From positions 8,894,154 to 8,958,153 of the forward strand of contig CM012954.1 in the NCBI GenBank assembly GCA_000181795.3: 64,000 nucleotides of DNA, written 5' to 3'. Source of the stretch: Trichinella spiralis. Its lineage: Eukaryota; Nematoda; Enoplea; Trichinellida; Trichinellidae. A program made the translations under genes and the position numbers. The stretch's first letter is position 1. Each line of letters opens with the position of its first letter. Below are positions 33,202 to 44,156 of the stretch, in pieces. The notes under the pieces are model-generated. The model had not been told where the DNA came from. It saw only the letters and a list, made by a program, of their open reading frames with translations, and made no database searches.

Positions 33202-34845
33202 TTACTCTGTTTGAGTTTCGGATTCAGAATCGTCAAAAGTTCGTTCACGGACAGAAGATTCAGAAGTGAGTTTTGCAGAACCGGCGGCAGTCGACGCCGA
33301 CGCTGGACGTTTCACTAAAAGATTGTTGAAAAACTGCGCCAAAGCTCCTTCGGAGCTCGGTCCCACCGGACCACCGCCCACCGAACCGGCGGCACCGGCG
33401 CCGGTTCCGGTACCGCTGACAGTTTGCATTGCTATTTTGCCGATGCTGTCTGCTTTCTTCGACTGCGCGGATGTTGCGGAACCGCCGGCAGAAACGGATG
33501 CGGACGAAAACAGACCGTTCGACGACTGACCACCAATGGGCGACGGTCGACTTTTGTCCGACGAGTGACGTGGTGAAGTGATACTCATCGGCATCGGTGA
33601 GCTGCCGTCTGGACGATGCTGACCAGGCGACTGGGTGTTCGGCAAAGTTGTGTTCAGCAACGTTTGCAAACGTGCTAGAAAAGCTTGTTCGTCTTCGATT
33701 TTCATTTCCAACTCTTTCTGACTTGCACATCCGCTAAAACTACTATTACCACCACTACTGCTACTATTACTACCAGCACTAGTATTAGCATCACCAGCAG
33801 TGATGTTGTTGTCGTTGAAGCTGTTGTTCAATGGATTCACAAGCTGATCGCTGAAACGATTCAGAAAAGCCTCCTCTGCCCCCTCGGGTAAACCGTCTTC
33901 GATGATGCTTATTTTCTTTTCATTATCCCATCCGGCCGGAATGAACATCGCCTCTTTGTCAATTACGCATGCCGGTTGAGTGAACGGAAAACCAAAAACA
34001 CGATGCAAAATATACTTGTACAAGAGATCACAATTGCGACCCTCTTTGACATTGGTGTAAACAAGTGCGGCGCCGTGTTTCAAGCAAAATTGTCGAATTT
34101 GTTTCTGGATCAAATCGCAATCTTCGTCTTTCAAATCAAACTGCTTCTCGTACGATGACAACAAATCGCACTTGGTCACAACAACAATCAACGGCAAGCC
34201 CAAATTTCTGGTCAACGTCGACTGGCCGAGCGGCAACAAAATCTGGTCCGGCTCCATGCTGGGCACCTTTTGCCCAAGTTCACTGTGCGAGCTGCTGTCC
34301 AACGGTTCAACGTATTCTTGCCAAAATCGAACCTGCCTTTCGCGACATTCCGACAACACGTGCGTACTGTACAAGCCGGACTGGTTCAGATGCTTTTCCA
34401 GCACGTCGGTCCAGCGCTGCAACGACTGCCCAATATTCCACGGCTCGGCCATTGAGCAGCAAATCAACGCGACGCTGTGTTTCAAATTTTCCGCCGGCAA
34501 AGCGAACCGAAGCAACGGCGCGTACAGAGGATCCCCGTCCAGAACCCATACGCCCAAACGTGGAACATCGCCGGCACTAATATCCGGCAAACTGCTGCTC
34601 AACTGGTAAGCGTACGAGCCGACCTTGTAGTCCGGGTTGATTTCCAAATAGTGATATTCGAATCCAGCTCCCTTTTTCGGCTCTTCCACACCCTGAAGTC
34701 TGGCTACCATCGACGTCTTTCCCGAATCGCTGTCACCCAACACAATCACCGACGCTGTTGGCAACGCACACTTGGACCTCGACTGCGTCTCACAAAGTAT
34801 CTTGCTCCATATTTCTTCTTTCACCGTTGACTGCGCTGTGGGCAT
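33202..34845 (-). CDS. dli-1: Cytoplasmic dynein 1 light intermediate chain
   Basis: Subunit of cytoplasmic dynein that binds the heavy chain and, through its C-terminal helix, cargo adaptors. A single uninterrupted frame of 547 residues from ATG at 34845. The Ras-like domain has a complete Walker A motif GDSDSGKT (37-44), VWVLDGD (99-105), TKCDLL (224-229) and FIPAGWDNEKK (301-311). After residue ~340 the chain is low-complexity (Asn, Ser, Gly), within which two conserved helices stand out: EDEQAFLARLQTLL (384-397), the adaptor-binding helix, and EGALAQFFNNLLVKR (499-513). The tail is acidic (DDSESETQTE). Slightly longer than human LICs because of the linkers. Intronless. It lies 656 bases downstream of Drosha on the same strand, so a shared transcription unit is possible but unproven. 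Confidence 0.94.
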   Translation of the reverse strand: MPTAQSTVKEEIWSKILCETQSRSKCALPTASVIVLGDSDSGKTSMVARLQGVEEPKKGAGFEYHYLEINPDYKVGSYAYQLSSSLPDISAGDVPRLGVWVLDGDPLYAPLLRFALPAENLKHSVALICCSMAEPWNIGQSLQRWTDVLEKHLNQSGLYSTHVLSECRERQVRFWQEYVEPLDSSSHSELGQKVPSMEPDQILLPLGQSTLTRNLGLPLIVVVTKCDLLSSYEKQFDLKDEDCDLIQKQIRQFCLKHGAALVYTNVKEGRNCDLLYKYILHRVFGFPFTQPACVIDKEAMFIPAGWDNEKKISIIEDGLPEGAEEAFLNRFSDQLVNPLNNSFNDNNITAGDANTSAGSNSSSSGGNSSFSGCASQKELEMKIEDEQAFLARLQTLLNTTLPNTQSPGQHRPDGSSPMPMSITSPRHSSDKSRPSPIGGQSSNGLFSSASVSAGGSATSAQSKKADSIGKIAMQTVSGTGTGAGAAGSVGGGPVGPSSEGALAQFFNNLLVKRPASASTAAGSAKLTSESSVRERTFDDSESETQTE

Positions 34846-35501
34846 TGTTATTTATTAGAATAATTCGAACTTCTACAATATAAACAAAAAAAATTAATAT
34901 CAAACAGTACAGAGAGCACAACAAGAGCCAAGCACTCGCTCAACGCACACAGCACGATCGGAGATAAATTTCAATTCTCCTTCATCGAACAAATATGAAA
35001 CGCACACACATATACACAACACACTCAAAAAATATGTAAAAAAATTTTTAAATATTCTTTTTTCTTTACTACCATTTTGTTTTCTTTCGAAATAAATTCC
35101 ATTTTAAACTGTACAACAATTGGCAGAAATAATTTACAAAATGAACAAACAAACGCAACCAAACGGAGATTAATAATAATAATAATGCTGATAAGCCGAC
35201 AATAATATAAAAATAATTAAAAAAAGAATAAGTTTTTTCGTTATTTCACAAAATACGAACGGCCAATAATGGAACGTAGAACAAAATAACACTACACCGA
35301 TCAGTAAGTAGTTGTGTGTTATTTTATTCTGAAAAAGACAAACCAAAAAAATTAAAACAATGCTTGAAACAACACAAATATGAAAATGCAATATGAATAA
35401 GGTAAAAGAAAAAATCAGCCAAATCATGTAGAAAAGAGACAATTTTAAAAAAAGCAAACTGGAGGTACGCGAAGAGGAAAACACGCAACATGTGTTCGTT
35501 T
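34846..35501. other. Spacer between Drosha and dynein LIC
   Basis: AT-rich, 656 bases, no credible frame. It holds the Drosha 3' end and the dynein LIC 5' end. A TATATTGTAG acceptor-like site near 34877 could be a trans-splice site for the downstream gene. Confidence 0.45.
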
Positions 35502-35683
35502 TCAATCGGAAATTTCCCCTTGTGTACTACTACTAGAAGCAGAGCAACTACTACTATTGCTGCAGATACTGTTTCTATTGTTTCTATCGCCATCATCATT
35601 ATTACTCCTCTTATTATTCTTCTTATTAATGATGCTACAACAATTTCTCTTGCGGCTCCTGCTCCTCCTACTACTAGTACTAT

Positions 35684-35718
<35 letters not shown>

Positions 35719-38700
35719 GAAGTAACTGTAGTAGTAATTATTACGGAATTACTGCTGCTGCTGCTGTTGCTGTTGCTGCTTCCGCTGCGGTTCCTGGTGT
35801 TGTAATATCCATTGCTGCTGCCGTTGTTGTTGGTGATCTTGTGGCCGTCAGTGACTGGATTCGAAAGTGAAGATGAAAATGAAGCAGATGAAGAAGGTGG
35901 AGGAGCTGTTGAAGTGTTGTGATTGCGAAAAATTTGCGGAAACAAAGCCCGATAAGCTCGCAAAGCGTTCTTGGCGGCGTTCATTTCGGCCTGCTTCACG
36001 CTGTGCCCTTCGCCGGTGGCCAGACGCTCGCCGCGGAAATAAACCGCTACACGGTAGACGCGGGTATTCGTGGGACCTTCAACGCAAACCACCTTGTAAA
36101 CCGGCATGTCCGGATCACCGCCGGACGGATTGCGCAACGCCAGACAACACTGCTGCAGTTGGGATTTCGGATCGCACCAACGCTGCTCTTCTATGAACTG
36201 CTTAAGGCGTGGCAGAAAGCAGTGACGCACGAACGCCGCACAGTAATCCAAACTGTGATCGACGAACAAAGCGCCCAAAAACGCTTCGACCAAATCCGCC
36301 TTGTCCTTCATGCGCAATTCTTGAGGTTCGTTGCGCAAAAATGCCGGCGGTTGCAAAATAAAATTCGGAATTTCCAAATCGTCACAAATCACCGCCTGGG
36401 TACGGTTGTTGACCAACGAGCTTCGCAACAGCGACAAATGTCCCTCTTGGTGGTCGGGAAAGTGCTTGTACAAATATTCCGTGGTGACCAGCTGAAGAAC
36501 CGAATCGCCCAAAAATTCCAACCGCTGGTTGTGACCCAAAGTGAGAAAATTGTAACCGACACACTTGCGCGTGAAGGCCCTGGCCAAAAGACGGATGTGG
36601 TTGAATCGCACGCCGATGCGTTGTTCGAATTCAGTCAGCTTCTGCAACGTCGGACACTGGTGGATCAAGTGACGATCACCGTCCGGATATTCTTGTTGCA
36701 ACGGATGGCGCGGGGGGTGGAACCAAACCCAATGCAACGCTTGGTTCCAATCGGGCGGAAATAGAAATCGTCCGAAAACACGGTCCGCGACGTGGACGCC
36801 ACCGTCCAAATAGACCGCACCCAGGATCGCTTCGAAAGCGTTCGCCATCGCGTGGCGCATGTCCTCTTCGAAGCACAAATCCGGACCGTGGGCGAACAGC
36901 ATGAATTCGTCCAAGCCCATCTTCGCCGCCAACTTCGACAAATGACTATTCTGAACCATCAACGTTCGGTACGGGGCCAAAGCACCTTCTTCCAAATCGG
37001 GAAAAATGTAAAACAGATGAATGGTGGTCAAAAATTCAATCACCGCGTCGCCCAGATATTCCAGACGCTCGTTGTTCACCGTGCTCGAAGCACGACTCTT
37101 CTTCTCGCCCATCCTGGACATCACGTTCACTAGACAACTGACACCACGCTTCCGGCTGTTCCACGGGTTGGTGCGCTTGGAGCCGAACTCCAGCTGCCTC
37201 AGACCACAGTTGTTGAGCACGTTGCGCACGTGATCGGCATTAGTGCCGCTGTCGGCCCGGTAAGAAGGATGCGTGAACGCCAATTCGAGCAGGCTGGGCT
37301 TACGGAACGAATAGTCGATGCGTTGTTGGAAAACGCGCAGGCAACGATGAAAGCGGATATGGTTGAGCAATACCAACAAAATCAGACAATGCTGCACCAC
37401 GTCCGACCAAATACCGGTCTGCATGAAACCCTGACAAGAGACTTCCATGATCAGGTCACGCTTGACGCTGTTTTTCGCCTTCAGTTCGGTCAAGTGAGCT
37501 TCCATTTTGGCCAACTTGGCCCGGTCTTCGGTCCTCGGATACGACTGAAGCATCACTACCCGTCGAAATTTGGCAAACCGCTTCCAAGCACGCTGGTATT
37601 CGGGCGTGCCGGCATAGGTAGTGACCGTCGGGTGACGGCCAAAGTGTACAATTACCGAATATCCGTCGGGCGCTTTCTGCATTCGGTCGAGCTGATCGAG
37701 CCGAAGCGCCACGGGACGTTTCCACGGATTTGCCACCACTTGACCTTTCAACTTTTCGCTGAACTTGTCCAAATGCTTGTTGACCCGGTCGTTGAAATCA
37801 CCCCGCTCAGCAGGTTGGTCGAAAATCAACCTACAATTCTGCAACAAATGCTCCAAAACAACCGACATCGGCAACATCTGCTGCGTGCATCCAGTCTTCT
37901 CTTTCCGCTTGCATACGAATCTCGGATAAATGTGAAATATTGGGCAGCCGTCTTCCACATTGGCAGCAAACAACTTCACGTCGTACAATTCGAGCAATTC
38001 GACAAACACATATTCCCAAAATAAATCCAAATCACGAACGGAAAAAAAATCTGGCACCACCTCTTCCACCAGCGACACTTCGTAATCAATGTTCCACCGA
38101 TTCAAGCGACACAACGGCATGTTGCGGTCAATCAGTTCGTGGGAAAGTATGCCAAAACCGTCGAACGAGTATACTTTATCTTTGTATTCAATTTCGGTTA
38201 TGGAAAATTTTTGAAAAAGATTCGCCTGCGGTTTGATAACAACTCTGTAATAATGCAAGCGGTTAGCATTGTTCGACAACGGATCGCACGGTTCCACTCT
38301 AGCTTCGCCAGGATATCTTCCATGACTGATACCCTTCTGTCTAGCCCTCCAGCAGCAACGACAACTCGGTCCGTCGTTCAGCTGACCTGCATCGTTGTAC
38401 CATATGTCAGGATGTAGACGAGCCGGATGTCTGCGTTTCCGTTCCAACTCTTTCAGCGCATCCTTGAAGCGACCATTGTCATTCACGTCGTAGTTGTTGT
38501 GGCTGTCGCCGTTTAAATTTCCATTTGGTTGTTTCCCACCTTCGCAAGCATTCTCTTCATCCTGTTCATCCGACTCAGCCGAGCACTGCAATTTCACGGG
38601 ACTCTGCGAAGCACCATCATTTTCGTCCTTTTGCCATGTCTGTTTCGCAGAGCGAAATAACTGCACTACATGCTGGTCGAACTCGCAGTGTAAAGCAGTC

Positions 38701-38987
38701 AACTTCTGCGTCGCAACTTTCACATCCGATTGTCCACAGGCAATGGTTTTGTAATAGTCATGCGCAGATACGCAACTGACCGTCAAACGAGGAGATGACT
38801 GAGAAAAAATCGTCACCTCCTCCTCTTCTTGTTCTTCATCGTCAATGTCAAAATCTTGGTCAATGAAATCGTTCAAACCGACTAGCAACGGCTCTTCAAA
38901 ACTGCTAGATGGATTCTGATCCATCGAATCGCTTTCTTTAGATTGAGGCACACTCAATTCTTCCCGAACACATCTAGTCGATTTCAT
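35502..38987 (-). CDS. drsh-1: Drosha, class 2 ribonuclease III
   Basis: Nuclear nuclease that crops primary microRNA hairpins with DGCR8/Pasha. One uninterrupted 1161-residue frame from ATG at 38987. Order: acidic N-terminus (1-180); central domain with the Cys motif CRCCWRARQKGISH (209-222) and YSFDGFGILSHE (273-284); RNase IIIa with NERLEYLGD (639-647) and a second acidic site around Glu 719; RNase IIIb with NQRLEFLGD (820-828) and around Glu 901; double-stranded RNA-binding domain (~943-1012). Catalytic acidic residues look intact in both domains. The Pro-rich and RS-rich region of vertebrate Drosha is absent, as expected for the shorter worm protein. The tail after ~1020 is a Ser/Asn homopolymer stretch encoded by triplet repeats. 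The lack of introns in 3.5 kb is notable. Confidence 0.96.
35683..35719. repeat. (ACT)n triplet repeat coding poly-Ser in Drosha
   Basis: Triplet run inside the Drosha C-terminal tail, read as AGT codons on the coding strand. Likely length-variable between strains. Confidence 0.85.
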
Positions 38988-40605
38988 AGATACTCTCTAT
39001 TCAACTGCAGCAAAACACACACACACACACATATGTATACCCTGAATAAAACGTCAATAATTATTAATTTTCAAATCCTAAATTTTATACAAAAATAAAT
39101 TTATAAACAAAAACATGTGCAAATAATTGATAAATTTTAAATGCATAAACGATTACTTCATTTAAAATACAATATTGCGTTATTTCACACATATTGCACT
39201 AAAAAGTGAATAAACAATGCTCAAATGAGCAGTTACTGTTACAATTACGCATTTTAATTATAAAAGAACCAACAAAAAGTAAATAAAAATAAAAACAAAC
39301 AAAAAAGAAGACTTATTCACTATTCACTATGAAATTTTCTCGAGAACTACTGGCGAGATTAGCAAGCAAAAGCGCCTGGAATTAGATTAGCATTTGAAGT
39401 ATGGAAGAAAAACAACATGATTGGTTTGGTCAATAGAATGAAAATGGAAAACTTTTCAAGAATTAATTACAATCAACAAACGTTAATCAAAAGTATGCTT
39501 GAACGAAAGTGCAAAACATGCCTGAACATACGGAACAGAATAACAACAACAAACATTTAATCGTTTACAATATTGGCAAAACATAAATATACAATAAAGT
39601 TTTCAAGCTACAGCAATAAATGTAAAAGTTTAAAAATATCGGAAGCTTCGAACCAATTAACACTTCATCTATCACTCACCAGCTACGCCGCAGCAGACGC
39701 CCACGCTATATATCCGCAGTCATAAACAGTTACATTCAAGAACGACAGTATTCCAATTGTCATACGATACACTTAATGGTAATCAAGTACAATTCTTAAG
39801 ATGCCACCAAAAACATTCCTTGAATAATAATAATTGAATAAATAATATTTTTGTTAATAGAATATTATTTGAAGTTGAAAATTACAAAATTTAGCAAAAC
39901 CACTTTTTACTTGTTCTACAAAAAATTATCAATGAGAAGAGAGAGATGTGTCATGAAGTTGCATAGTTTAAATAATCTTACTGAAAACAAACAGTCGTAG
40001 TAGCACAACTGTTCCAAACGTCTTCATAAACAGCTGAATAATTATGGTTTATTGTTGCGTTGAAATTGCTCCGAATGAGTCGTACGAAAAATAACTGCAA
40101 ACTTGGAAAAAACACATTTGAACCGACATATAACTTTGGCAAGAGTTATAATATCATTTCAAATGAACGATAGCAGTTTATTTTTCACAATAACATGGAC
40201 AAAATTGGTCAACGTGTTTACAGTAGAAAACAGAGAAAAGCAGAATGTACAACAACCTTTGCATGCGTCTCTACATTTCATCCTCTCTTTTGAAAGAAGT
40301 TTGCATCTTGCCACAGGCCACAGGCCTGCACATCTGCAGCAGCCAAATGGACAAATTTTGTACAAAGAAGAAAAAAAATGCATAACTTCACGAAAATACA
40401 AAATACAATCGCAGTGTGTGTGTGAAGAAGAACAAAGTTCAGCAGTGAGTGAGATCAGAGAGAGTAAAGGAAGAAAAAGTTGGTAGTTTTTCATCTTTGT
40501 AAAATATTGCATTTCTTTTCGATTTCTATTCCAGTTTCTTCTTTTGCAATCTCTTTCTCGCACTCACTCTCACTTTATTTATTAATTTCCGCCTGGGTGT
40601 TTGTA
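38988..40605. other. Intergenic region upstream of Drosha
   Basis: About 1.6 kb, AT-rich. It contains a short (AC)n near 39012-39030. Opposed frames at 40100-40560 lie in the probable 3' region of the stomatin-like gene and look non-coding. Confidence 0.5.
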
Positions 40606-43522
40606 TTATTTATCCTTTCTCATAAAACTTCCAAACAAATCAATCGGAATTGGAAAAACGATAGTTGAATTATGTTCGGCAGCGATGCTACTCAACGCCT
40701 GCAAATGTCTAAGCTGTATAGCTACTGGAGAATCGGCCAACACGTCTGCAGCTTCTTTCAAAGCACGACTAGCTTTCATCTCCCCTTCGGCGGCCACCAC
40801 TTTAGCCCGAGCTTCACGAGCCGCTTCCGCTTCGGCTGCCATTGCTCTGGTCAACTGTTGCGGCAAACGAATATCTTTCACCTCGACACGTTCTACCTTG
40901 ATCCCCCAATGTTCAGTACCTGCAACAGAGGAACAAAATAATAAAACCAACCAATTCTGTTCTGCCCAATGTACAATGAAAAAAGTATATGCGCTTAAAA
41001 CGGTATGCAGAAAGCAAAACAAATTATTCACCTTCGTCGAGAATAGTTTCCGTCAGCTGCGCAATCGCCTCTCGTTCGCACAACATTTCTGTCAACGTTT
41101 TCATTCCAAGCGCATTTCGCAGTGTCGTTTGAGCCAACAATTTCGTACTGTATATAGCGTCATCGACATTGTTCACCGCAGCAATTGGATCCGAAGTACG
41201 GAAATAGACCACCGCGTCCACGGATACAGTAACCGAATCTTTGGATAATATTTCCTGCGGGGGTACGGCATAGGATACGACACGAAGATCAATTTTTCGA
41301 TAAGTATCAATACATGGCATAATGAACACAAGTCCTGGTCCTCGAGCAACTACAACCAATATCAACGTGTAGCAAGCAAACAAATATAATTATTCAAATA
41401 CCTTCAAAACTGATTAAAAGAGATTCAAAAATCTGCAACTACTACTCAACTACTAGTCATACAATGCATTTTTCAAGTGACTGCTATCAATCTGTCAATT
41501 ATTATTATTATTATTACAAATTTCAAATACTCGTTAGCAAACATTCTGAAAATAATTTCAAAATGTTATTTATTAAACTGAATAAAATAAAATAAAATAT
41601 TAAAATTACATTTTAAAAATAAAACGAGTATAAATTACATTTGAGCGAACAGAAATTACGCTTAGAACAGCTCCCACTAATAAATAATCTCACATTCGAT
41701 TATATAATTCAATTATAATTGAAACACCGCTTCACGCAAAGCAGCACCAATAAATAGACTTTCAAATGAAATGTCATCAGCTGTTCAGTGAAATCACGTC
41801 ACTGTGCATAAACAATTTTACAAAATTTAATTCAACTTTTCAGAAATCGAACCAAACATCATCAATGCAATTGATCATAATTCATACTCGATGCTAGCCG
41901 AGAAAAAAAAGCTCGCAAAAAAACTATAATTTAGAACTTTGCAAGAAATATAAAGTATCTTCCCCAGCCATCAGAATTGTTACGAAGAAGCTATTTATTA
42001 TGATGATAAGCTTCAAAATTCTTTCATAAAAAATGCAAAAAAAGTCTATTTCTTCAGCTTTTTCCATTTTGAAATAAAATCGATTATTTTCATTTAGAAC
42101 AAAAAATTTCCCTTGCCTAATATTTATCATTATGTAAAATAGCATCATAAAGAAAGAAAGCAAAAAAAAAAAGAACAACTCTGTCCGTACAATGCTAGCT
42201 AATATATTGCTTCTTCTTGCCTCTTGCGCATGGATTATTTATATTGACTAGCGCAATTATTTATCTGCATGCTGCAATGGTTTAATTTCATTTGTAAGAA
42301 TTTCATTCATTGAATGCGACAACGTTGAAATCATTTTATCTGTGAAAAATGTTTGCTTTTGATAAAACCACTTTAAAAATCCTTTTTTTTCTCTCTTTTT
42401 GCTTTGAAAATTATCAATGCGATCATTGTTCAACATTTTAATTACTAAAAACTAAAATAAATGAAAACCTACTTACTGACTATACATACTACCATGACAT
42501 CGGTTATTTGAAGCGAACAGTTAAAAATAGATTTCAATAGTGGAACAAAAAAAATCTCTTGCAACCTTATCAAAACAGATTAGAATAAATCAAGCTTTCA
42601 TTAAAGCTGCAAAGTCCCAACTTATTCTCTTTAAAAAGTGTTATATTCAATTATTTAAAACAATTTTTAAACATTCAATAATGTCTCTCTGTGTGTATGT
42701 AAGCTTCGACAGTTAATAACTAACAAGCTATTCATTCACCAGTGATTGATAAATTGTGTGTCAAAATGTGGGAATGGCAGTAAAATTTTCAGAAATAATA
42801 GAAGTTCAAAAAATAATATTTTCAATTTACAATAATCTTAATAAAACAATACATCATCACCATTATCTGCATGAAAGCAAAATAAGGAGTTGCTATTTGT
42901 GATAGAATATTGAATGCATTGGATAACATTTAAAATAAGAGCCGTTACAGTTGAATTGATCACAAATCTGATTAATTAATTGCCAAAGAAAAGTGTTTCA
43001 AAAAAGAAAAAACTTTCCCACTCATTTCATCAATCAATATAACTTATATACTTATTGCTGTTGGCAGATAATCCTGAAGCTGAATTTGCGTTGCAAAACG
43101 GAAGTTACACTCGTTGTTTCCCAATGAAAAGAGTAAAGCAAAAATAAAAATTATCTACACAGTAATAATTAATTTTTTTTGTCCAATGCAACAGAATAGC
43201 ATTGATTTTTTCCATCAGAGCAACTAACTTTGTAGAATAATTTAGCAGAAATTGTGCAGAAGAGGTAAGTGGTGGAAAAACTTACCGCCAGGCATGAGTC
43301 GACCAAGGCGAAAGATGACCACACGTTCGTATTCTTTAACCACTTTCAGGCAAAAGCACATGGAAAAAGGAAACGTAATGGCGACGATAAACCAAGATAA
43401 GCCGGTAAGAATGTAGCCAAACCAAATGCCGATGATTTCAAAATCGGCGGGAGAATCCGACTGCACCGAAGGGGATGCCCATTGTTGCTTGGTTTCTTTA
43501 TGCATACCGGGCGAGCTCATTT
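40606..43522 (-). CDS. Stomatin-like protein (stomatin/MEC-2/UNC-1 family), core exons
   Basis: Integral monotopic membrane protein that regulates ion channels; in worms MEC-2 and UNC-1 act in touch sensing and movement. Core exons 43522-43286, 41349-41032 and 40919-40606 join in frame (phase 1 at both introns). From the ATG at 43520 the product is 288 residues, typical for stomatins. A hydrophobic hairpin containing the conserved Pro ([12 protein letters not shown]) is followed by [14 protein letters not shown] and the prohibitin/SPFH domain with [24 protein letters not shown] and [16 protein letters not shown], then an Ala/Glu-rich helix and IVFPIPIDL. The acceptor sits two bases before this ATG and is in phase 1, so longer N-termini come from upstream exons at 46293, 49300, 49516 and 53311. 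Intron 1 is about 1.9 kb. Confidence 0.92.
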
Positions 43523-43775
43523 CTATTTTAGGAAAGAAAAAAAAACCATAAGTATATCACAAATTTTGAAAATCAAACTGTACAAAACAGAAATGCCTAT
43601 GCAAACGGAATTCAACGGTGCGGTAAAAAGAAAAGATAACAAAGTTCAATAAAGCGAGACTGAGCTGTTGTCGGCTGTCGTCTGCTTGCTTATTGCCCAC
43701 ATCTGAGCTTCTTTTAGCTTCATCTAGCCGCAATCGATTTCTAACCGTCGCAAATGTCTTCTCTTCCATCTTTCA

Positions 43776-43912
43776 ATAACCCCCCCCCTCCCTCTATACT
43801 TCGTTGTCCTTCGTTTTCTTTCTTTCTTTCTCTATCACCCTCCGTTTACCCCCCTCCTTCCCCCTATTCCTGCCCCGCCCGTCTATCTCCCTCCCTCTCT
43901 CTCTACGGCTCT
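43776..43912. repeat. C/T-rich (pyrimidine) tract
   Basis: Runs of C and CT/CTTT repeats on the plus strand (GA-rich on the gene's strand), about 250-390 bases upstream of the stomatin core ATG. No frame. It may be a promoter element for a short isoform or simple sequence. Confidence 0.6.
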
Positions 43913-44084
43913 ACTATTTTTCTTGTTCATTTCTCTCATCTGTTCAATTTCATCAAATCCGTGTATAAATCGATGACCTTTTTGTAAAACTCGTTAAGAA
44001 ACATTCAGAAAATGCAAACGACATCAACGACCAAAACATGCCTCCACTGACGCAATTGTTGCTGCAGAAAAACATCCAAACGCC

Positions 44085-44156
44085 TCACCTTGTTATCCGA
44101 TAAACTAATCCACCAAATGCACACAACACCAAACCCAGCAGTTTGCCAATCTGCAT
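44085..44156 (-). other. 23-codon hydrophobic micro-ORF
   Basis: ATG to TGA, encoding MQIGKLLGLVLCAFGGLVYR plus three residues, a good transmembrane-like peptide, within a locally GC-richer patch. A donor-like AG|GTGAGG overlaps the stop. Joining it to the stomatin exon breaks frame, so it could be an untranslated first exon, an upstream ORF or a chance frame. Confidence 0.2.

Noticed and set aside
33260-34830. Antisense and out-of-frame ORFs across the dynein light intermediate chain
   Set aside because: Shadows of the real frame; no family features.
35490-38779. Many long plus-strand frames across Drosha
   Set aside because: They are antisense shadows of a GC-richer coding region, with Leu/Gln-rich or low-complexity translations and no domain.
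40103-40563. Opposed frames downstream of the stomatin stop
   Set aside because: Low-complexity, opposite strands both open, and located where the stomatin 3' untranslated region should be.
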